Positions 15,001 to 24,000 of a stretch of DNA of 64,000 bases are shown piece by piece. The notes beneath the pieces were generated by a model that made no database searches, was not told the origin of the DNA, and was given only the letters and a program-made list of their open reading frames with translations. The first letter of the stretch is position 1; each line of letters begins with the position of its first letter. The translations under genes were made by a program, and so were the position numbers. This stretch comes from Rhodopirellula sp. SM50 (GTDB taxonomy: Bacteria > Planctomycetota > Planctomycetia > Pirellulales > Pirellulaceae): assembly GCF_002289565.1 (NCBI RefSeq), contig NZ_NTFY01000064.1, positions 62,001-126,000 on the forward strand. The letters are read 5' to 3'.

Positions 15001-18000
15001 GGCGACCGCAGCAGCCTCACAGCTGATCCACTGTTTGTCGACACTCTCGGCGCTGACGGCCAACTCGGCTATGTCGACACCGCCCGCGACGGCCGCGACG
15101 ATGATTTCCATGTTCAAAGTAACGTCGGGCGGTTCACCGGATCCCTGGCCCCGGTCCTCGATCTGGCGACGGGACTGCCGGTCTTGCTCTCGGTCGGCGA
15201 GTCGGTTGACCCTGCCCAGTCACCGGCGATCGATCGTGGAGATCTGCTCACGTCATTCGCCGGCGAACCGGAAAACAATGGTGGCTACGTCAATTTGGGT
15301 GCCTATGGGGGCACCGTACAAGCATCAAAGAGCCCCGCCGATTTCCTGTTCGTCTCGACTCCCAACGGCGATGAAGTCTGGTCGGCTGATCGCTCCTTTT
15401 CGATCACTTGGCGATCGTCACCCGATATCAGCCCCGGGTCGGGAACCATCGATATCGAACTCGTGCGTGACTCGGATCCCAGTTTTGTTTCTCCACTGCT
15501 GACCGCGGCAGCGAACCTCGGCCAATACCAATGGCTGATTCCGACGAGCACGGGCCCGGCAGAAGACTATCGCATTCGGATCCGACGGAGTGATGGCGGG
15601 AGCAGTATTGCCGACACGAGCGACACGCCTTTCGAAATCACCGCGCCAATTAGCTTGTATTACGTCAACGATTCGCTCGACCAAAGCGATGTGTTCACAA
15701 CAGCCATCGGTGACGACGCCAACGACGGGCTATCGCCCGATCGTCCCAAAGCATCGATTCGTTCGGTGCTGGAAACCTATGACCTTGGTGCAGGTGACAC
15801 GATCCTGGTCGATCACGGACGCTATACAATCGATGTCAACATCACCCTGAATGATGCGTTCAGCGGGTTGGCGATTCGCGGGCCATCAGACGGAAGCGCC
15901 GTTTTGGATCGAAACAATCGTGCAGCGGGCAGCTACGTGTTCGAATTTGCCGGTGCGGACGATGTCACGATCGAGAACCTTGACATCACCGGCGCCTACT
16001 ACAGCATCTATGCTGGGAACGTTGACAGCGATCGAATTCGGATTGTCGGTAATGAAATACACGACAATCAACATGCCGGAATTAACGCCGATGGAGCGAC
16101 ATTGAATGATTGGCTGATCGTCGATAATGCGGTTTTCGGACATCTCAATAACGGTTTTGGCACGGGGATTCGCGCATACAGTATTGGTGGTGAGATTCGA
16201 GCGAACCGTGTGTTTGATAACGCAACCGGGATCTTTGCGAGTCGGGGATCATTGGTGGTGTCTGAAAACATCGTCCATCACAACACGACCGGCATTAAGA
16301 TTGGTCGATCCGAAGCAAGTAATAACACGGTCTACAGCAACGCGACCGGGATCTATGCATACGATTCAACCGTTCCGTCAACCGTCCAAGGGAACGACGT
16401 TTTTGCAAACGAGATCGGCATCCATCTGGAATCATTCGGTGAAGGCAGTACCAGCGCCATAGGCAATCGCGTCTACAGCAACGTCACCGGAATACAAGCC
16501 AACGGATACAACAACCGATATGATTCCGTGACGGAAGTAAGAGCTAACCTCCTCTACGACAATTCGCTTCATGCCCTGTCGATCGGTAACACAAAGGCCG
16601 GAAGTGCAGTCGCCGGCAACACGATTGACCAGGCAAGCGGGGATGCCGTGGAGTTCTATTCGTCGTCGAGTGACATCGATTTCCGCAACAACATCTTCTC
16701 CGTTGACGACGGTTTCGTTTTCAACTTTGCCGGCGATAGTCAAAACGGTCACAGCAGCGATTACAACCAGTTTCATCTTGGCGACGCGGGAAAAATTGCC
16801 AATCTGGGTTTCGCCGAAATCGCGACGTTCCAAGAATGGCTCTTTGAATTCGGCAACGATCCCAACGGACGTGACGGTGAACCCCAGTTCGTCGATCCCG
16901 ATGGGGAAGATGGCATCTTGGGCTATAGCGAACAGACGCTCGGCGACCCGACCATCATTGACGATGGCGAGACGGGATTCGCGACCGTCGGTGATTGGAC
17001 GGTCGTCACGACCGGAGGGTTCGGCAATGACTATCGAACCGCCGTTGGAAACGAGAATCAGGCCGTGTGGACCTTTGACGGTCTCACGCCGGGTGACACG
17101 TACGCGGTCGCGGCGACGTGGGAGTCCAGTTCCTCATTCAACCGTTTCCGAGTGTTCACAGACAACACACTGGTTTCGGGACAAACCTTCTATCGCGCCG
17201 CCGCGAATGACTTCGTCGATCAAGACAACGTCAGTTGGGAGTGGATCAGCGAAGTGGTTGTCGGCAGCGACGGCGTACTGCGTGTCGAACTGAGTGGGTC
17301 CTCTGACGCGACTTACCCCGCTCAGGCCGATGCGGTTCGGATCCAACGAATCGAAGGACTGCGTAGCACCGATGATAATTTCCATTTGCAGTTTGGCGCC
17401 CCCGGAGTCGACGGGGCTGATCCGCTATTGGATGCGTCGGCCGAACCGCTTCCCAACGGTGGCAGGGTCAACCTGGGCGCGTACGGCGGAACCGGCGAAG
17501 CCACCGTCAGTGTGGCGGCGGAAATCGTACAAGTCCTCACGCCCAACGGATGGAACAAATACAGCGCCGGAAAGACGCTTCCGATTCGCTGGCAATCACA
17601 GGCCGTCGGCCCGTTTGACATCGCGCTTTACGATGCGGCAACGTACGTCTCGGGTGTTTCAACCCCCGTTCTGCTGATCGCGGACGATCTGGTCGCGATG
17701 GGTGGGTATGACTGGACGATCCCCGCCGACGGTTCGGTGCCGCTGGACAAAGACTACCTGATCGAAGTCACTGCCGCAGGCGGTCTGATGCCCAGCGACC
17801 TGTCGGACAAGCCGTTCACGATTGCCAACAGTGGCAATGAATACTTCGTCAACGATGGCTCGCAGGTCGGTGATGTGTACACGACGGCAGTCGGCAACAA
17901 CACGAATTCCGGCAAGAGTCCCGATTTCCCGATGGCCAGTCTGGCCGCACTGTTGGGTACCTATGAACTCGGGCTCGGCGACGTCGTCTTTGTTGACAGC

Positions 18001-21000
18001 GGACGATACACCATTCGAAACAACATCGTCCTTGATTCATCGAAGAGCGGAATCACCATTCGTGGGCCTCTGTCGGCGGGCGGCCGCGCCGTGCTGGACC
18101 GAAACAACCGTGCAGCGGGCAGCTACGTGTTCGAATTGGCTGGTGCGGACGATGTCACCGTCGAAAACTTTGACATCACCGGCGCCTACGACAGCATCTA
18201 TGCTGGGAACGTTGACAGCGATCGAATTCGGATTGTCGGTAATGAAATACACGACAATCAACATGCCGGAATTAACGCCGCTGGAGCGACATTGAATGAT
18301 TGGCTGATCGTCGACAATGCCGTTTTCGGACATCCCAACATCAACAACAGTTTTGGCAAGGGGATTCGCGCATACAGTGTTGGTGGTGAGATTCGAGCGA
18401 ACCGTGTGTTTGAAAATGCGACCGGAATTTCAGCGAGTCGAGGATCATTGGTAACGTCTGAAAACATCGTCCATCACAACACCGTTGGTATTCAGGTGGG
18501 TCAATCCGAAGCGGTCAACAATACTGTCTATGGCAACGAAACGGGGATCTATGCGTTTTCTTCCACTACCCCATCAAAAGTCCAAGCGAACGACATTTTT
18601 GCAAACGAGACCGGCATCCATCTGGAATCATTCAGTGAAGGCAGTACCAGCGCCGTAGGCAATCGCGTCTACAGCAACGTCCACGGAATACAAGCCAACG
18701 GATACAAAAACCGATATGATTCCGTCACGGAAATAAGAAGCAACCTCCTCTACGACAATTCGCTTCATGCCCTGTCGATCGGTAACGCAAAGGCCGGAAG
18801 TTTAGTCGCCGGCAATACGATTGACCAGGCAAGCGGGGATGCCGTGGAGTTCTATTCGTCGTCGAGTGACATCGATTTCCGCAACAACATCTTCTCCGTC
18901 GACGACGGTTTCGTTTTCAACTTTGCCGCCGATAGTCAAAGCGGTCACACCAGCGACTACAACCAGTTCGATCTCGGCCCCTCGGGCAAACTTGCCAATC
19001 TGGGTTTCGCCGAAATCACAACGTTCCAAGAATGGTTCTTTGACTTCGGCAATGATCCCAACGGACGTGACGGCGACCCCCAGTTCGTCGATCCCGATGG
19101 GGGAGATGGCGTCTTGGGCTACAGCGACCAATCGCTCGGTGACGCGATCATCATGGACGATGGCGACGTCGGATTCACGACCGTCGGTGATTGGTCAGAC
19201 GTCACGACCGGCGGCTACGGCAATGACTATCGAACCGCCGTTGGAAACGAGAATCAGGCCGTGTGGGCCTTTGACGGTCTCACGCCGGGTGACACGTACG
19301 CGGTCGCGGCGACGTGGAAGTCCAGTTCCTCATTCAACCGTTTCCGAGTGTTCACAGACAACACACTGGTTTCGGGACAAACCTTCTATCGCGCCGCCGC
19401 GAATGACTTCGTCGATCAAGACAACGTCAGTTGGGAGTGGGTCAGCGAAGTGGTTGTCGGCAGCGACGGCGTCCTGAGTGCCGAGTTGAGTGGATCATCT
19501 GACGCGGCCTACCCTGCCCGGGCCGATGCGATCCGAATCCAACGGATCGAAGGACTTCGTAGCCCCGACGACAACTTTCATCTGCAATTCGGCGCACCCG
19601 GCGTCGACGGTGCTGATCCGCAACTGGACGCGTCGGCCGAACCGCTCCCGAACGGTGGCAGAGTCAACCTGGGTGCCTACGGCGGAACGGGCGTGGCAAC
19701 CGTCAGTGCGGCGGCGGAGATCGTGCAGGTGCTCGAGCCCAACGGATGGAACAAATACAGCGCCGGCAAGACGCTTCCGATTCGCTGGCAATCACAGGCC
19801 GACGGCCCGTTTGACATTGCGCTTTATGACGCGGATACGTTCGTCCCCGGTGTTTCGGCTCCAGTGCTGCTGATCGCGGATGATCTGGTCGCGACGGGGC
19901 AGTATGACTGGACGATTCCCGACGACGGTACGGTGCCGCTTGACACGGACTACCTGATTGAAATCACCGCCGCCGGTGGCCTGATGCCCAGCGGCCTCTC
20001 GGACAAGCCATTCACCATCGCCAACGGTGGCAATGAATACTTCGTCAACGATGGTTCGCAGGTCGGTGATGTCTATACGACGGCGGCCGGCAACAACACG
20101 AATTCCGGCAAGAGTCCCGATTTCCCGATGGCCAGTCTGGCCGCACTGCTGGCCAGCTACGAACTCGGACTCGGTGACGTCGTCTATGTCGACAGCGGAG
20201 ACTATTTCTTGTTCAAGGATATTCAGCTTGGAGAAGCTCTGAGCGGCCTCACGATTCAAGGGGCTGCGTCATCCGGAGGCGAAACAATCCTACGTCGAAA
20301 CGGCAACGGAAGCGTCTTTAAACTGAGCGGCGCCGATGATGTCTCGATCATGGGCCTGTCAATCACCGATGCCGATACCGGTATCAGTCGTGATGACTCC
20401 AATTCCGATCGAATTCGAATCGAAGGCAACAATATCTTTGGGCATGCGTTTTCGGGAATTGACATCGAGGGGAATGGTGCTCCGACAGATTGGCTGATCA
20501 CCAACAACCGAATTCACGACAACGCTAATTATGGCATCGCCGTCTTTCAAATGCCGATTGAGATTAGCAACAATCACGTTTTCGGCAACTGGGTCGGAGT
20601 GCGTGCCTATCGATCCGATACCGTGATTCGCGACAACAAGGTTTACAGCAACACAGCGGCTGGGATTCAAGTCTGGGAACTTGGCTCGGCAGAACAAAAC
20701 GAAGTCTTTGACAACGGGACGGGAATCATCATTGATGAGGCTGTGGCGCATCACAACACGGTTTACGCCAACGACATCGGGATCGAAGTCGCACGGTCAA
20801 ATTACGGGTCTAGCGGAACGGCTTATGAGAACCGAGTTTACGCGAACAACCAAGCCGGCATCACGCTCTACAACCTTGGTCGCGCCATTGGTAACTACGT
20901 TTATTCCAACCAGGTCGGAATTCGAGCAGCCACGGTCGGGTATGCATTTCGGGGTGAAGTGTCGAACAATCTTGTGTATGCCAATACGGACCATGGATTC

Positions 21001-24000
21001 ATCGTCAACAACGGAACGGCGGAGACCAAAATCGTCAACAATACCATCCTGCAGACCGTTGGTAATGCGTTACGAATCGAAAGTGGCCCAAGCGGGATGC
21101 TGATTCGAAATAACATCCTGATGGTCGAATCGGGGTACGCCGTTAACGTCGCCGACAATCAAGCCAGTTTCCAGATGGACTGGAATCTGTTGCAACAAGG
21201 GACCGACCCCAATGCTCACATCGGACGTTGGGGGAACACCATTCTCGACTCCCTCTCCGACTGGCAAACGACGACATCGATGGATGCAAACAGCTTGACC
21301 GGCGACCCTGGATTCTTGGACATCAATGGTGCTGACAATCTGCTGGGTTATGTTTCCGACGGTGGCGGGATCGATGGCGGTTTCGACGACAATTTCTACC
21401 GAACGCTGAACTCGATCGCGATCGACCGTGGCGATACATGGCATGCACCGACGTACGACATCAGCGGGTCGCCGCGACTGGATGACGCGGGAACGACCAA
21501 TGCCGGATCTGCAAGCTACGTTGAGTCCACTCTTTCGGCCGAAACGTACCAGAGCACCGGCGTGGCACTCAATCTGAAAGCGAACGACGCGTCGACAACC
21601 ATTGATCTTCCGTTTGAGTTCGACTTCTACGGCACAGCGTACAGCTCCTTGCGTGTGTCGACGGACGGCTTTCTGCATCTTGCTGGTCCCTATGTCAATC
21701 TTGCGTACGGCGACAACAGTGAGTCCAGGTTCTACAGCGATGCAGTCATCGCGCCGCTGTGGGACAATTTAACGACAATCCCGGAAGGGAAAGACGTCTT
21801 CGTCGACACGTCGGTCACGGATCAAGTCACAATCCGCTGGGAGGCGGCGACGGTTGCCGATGGATCCGACGTCAATTTCTCGGTGACGCTCTTCAGCGAT
21901 GGGAACATTCGCTTTGCCTACGGAGATGGCAACCAGAATTTGACCCCAACCGTCGGAGTTTCACGCGGCGATGGTGAGTCTTATGCATGGTCCAGCTACA
22001 ACGGGCAATCGGTACTGAACTCCGTTCATCCGATCTCAATGACCACACTCGGCTTCACCGACATCGGAGCCTATGAATTCACCGGGAACAGTAACGACAA
22101 CAATCCACCCTTCGTCGTAGGCTCGACACCTGCGGCAGTCCATGCCGCGACAATCGCGAATTATGCGTTCAACAAGATCGTTCTGCAGTTGAGCGAGCCG
22201 ATCAACACCATCGACGCCAATGCAACGGCCGCGTACAGTTTGCTCTATTCCGGACCCGACGGGCAGTTCGGCAATCTCGATGACGAATTGATTGAACTGG
22301 ATCCGATTCATGCTTCCGGCAGCAGTGCAATCGTGTTGGAGACAGCGAATCGGCTCGAAGAAGGCTACTACCGACTGACCCTCTTTGGCGACACGACGCT
22401 GCACGATCTTGCCGGCTTGAAGCTTGATGGCGACGCTGACAACACTCCGGGCGGCAACTATCAGCGGACATTCCAGGTCAACCACGCTCCACTTGACTTT
22501 GGCGATGCCCCGGTGACCTATGGGACGTTGATTGACGACGACGGCGCAGCGCACGTCGCTACGGGACCGCAGTTGGGAGCGCAGCGCGACAGCGAAGACG
22601 ATGGCTTTCCATCGACCGATGCCGACGGGGACGATGTCGACGGATCGCCCGACGACGAAGACGGAGTGATGTTTGGTGTGCTTAAGCTTGGCCAAACGAT
22701 GGCGGGTGTGAACATCGATTTGCAGGCCAGCGACAATGCCAGAATCGACGCCTGGATCGACTTTGACGCGGATGGAGTGTGGGACGCGAGCGAAAAAATT
22801 CTTGACAGTGCAAGCGTTATTTCCGGCCTTCAGACACTCAACTTCACCGTTCCGGCGACGATGGCGCTCGGTGAAACCTACGCGCGGGTCCGCGTCAGTA
22901 CCGCCGGCGGCCTGGGTCCCGCCGGGTTCGCCGAAGACGGTGAAGTCGAAGATTACTCGATCACGATCCGCGAAGACGTGGTGTATGTCGCCCAACCATC
23001 GGAGAACGACATCACAGTCAGGCTCGCTGGGGCGAATGTCGAGTTGATTGACAACGACAGCGGCGCAGCGCTGTTGACAAAACAGATCGCGACAACGCAG
23101 TCGGTTCAACTGAGCGGCACGACGGGTGACGACACGTTTGTGATCGACTACGGCGAGGGTGGTTTCTTTGCGTTGCCCGATGGAATCGAGATCGATGCGG
23201 CGGGCGGATCCGACTCGGTCGTCATCCGGGGTGCGGGAACGTCCACCGCGACCCTGCGATCACCTGACGGGACACTTGCCGGCGCCATCGTGCAGGTGAA
23301 CGATGCATCGAAAGTCAACGAAGTCCGACTCGCAGGCGTCGGTCCGACCAGTGTGCATGCGATGCAATCGATCGAGATCGACGGTTCGCTCAACGTCGCA
23401 GATCAAGTGTTGTCACTTGCGGCGACGACCTCCATCACGCTCGGCACGGTGACGGAATTCGCCGGTGGCCGAATCGAAGCAACTGGCCCCGTCACGGTTG
23501 ATGGTGTGTTGAAGTATCGACCTCCGGCGGGCCTGACTCAGGGCGTCGGAGACTCCGTTGTGCTGGTGACTGCGACAACACTGGACGGTGAGTTCACAAG
23601 CCTGGACCTTCCCACGCCGCCGCTGGGAGCCGACTGGGATTTGAACGTCGGCGCGACCGAAGTTCGATTGACCTTGGTGGATCTGGCGGAGGTCGGCGTC
23701 TTGACGCTGGGAAGTGAAACCGGCACGACGCAGCGGTCGAACGTCACCCGCGTTGATGTCACCTTTGATGGCTTGGTCGACGTCGATGCGGATGCATTCG
23801 AATTGCGAAAGCAAGGTGCCGACGGCGGTCCGGTCACCACCGCGTTCACGCTCGCAGCGGACGCGGAAGACAACTCGGTCGCGACACTCACGTTCAGCGG
23901 TCCGCTTACTCGCGGTGCGAATGGTGCGTTGGCTGATGGGGATTATCGACTGACAATTGATTCAACGAAAGTTCGTCGAGCAGGAACATCCGTCTCGCTC

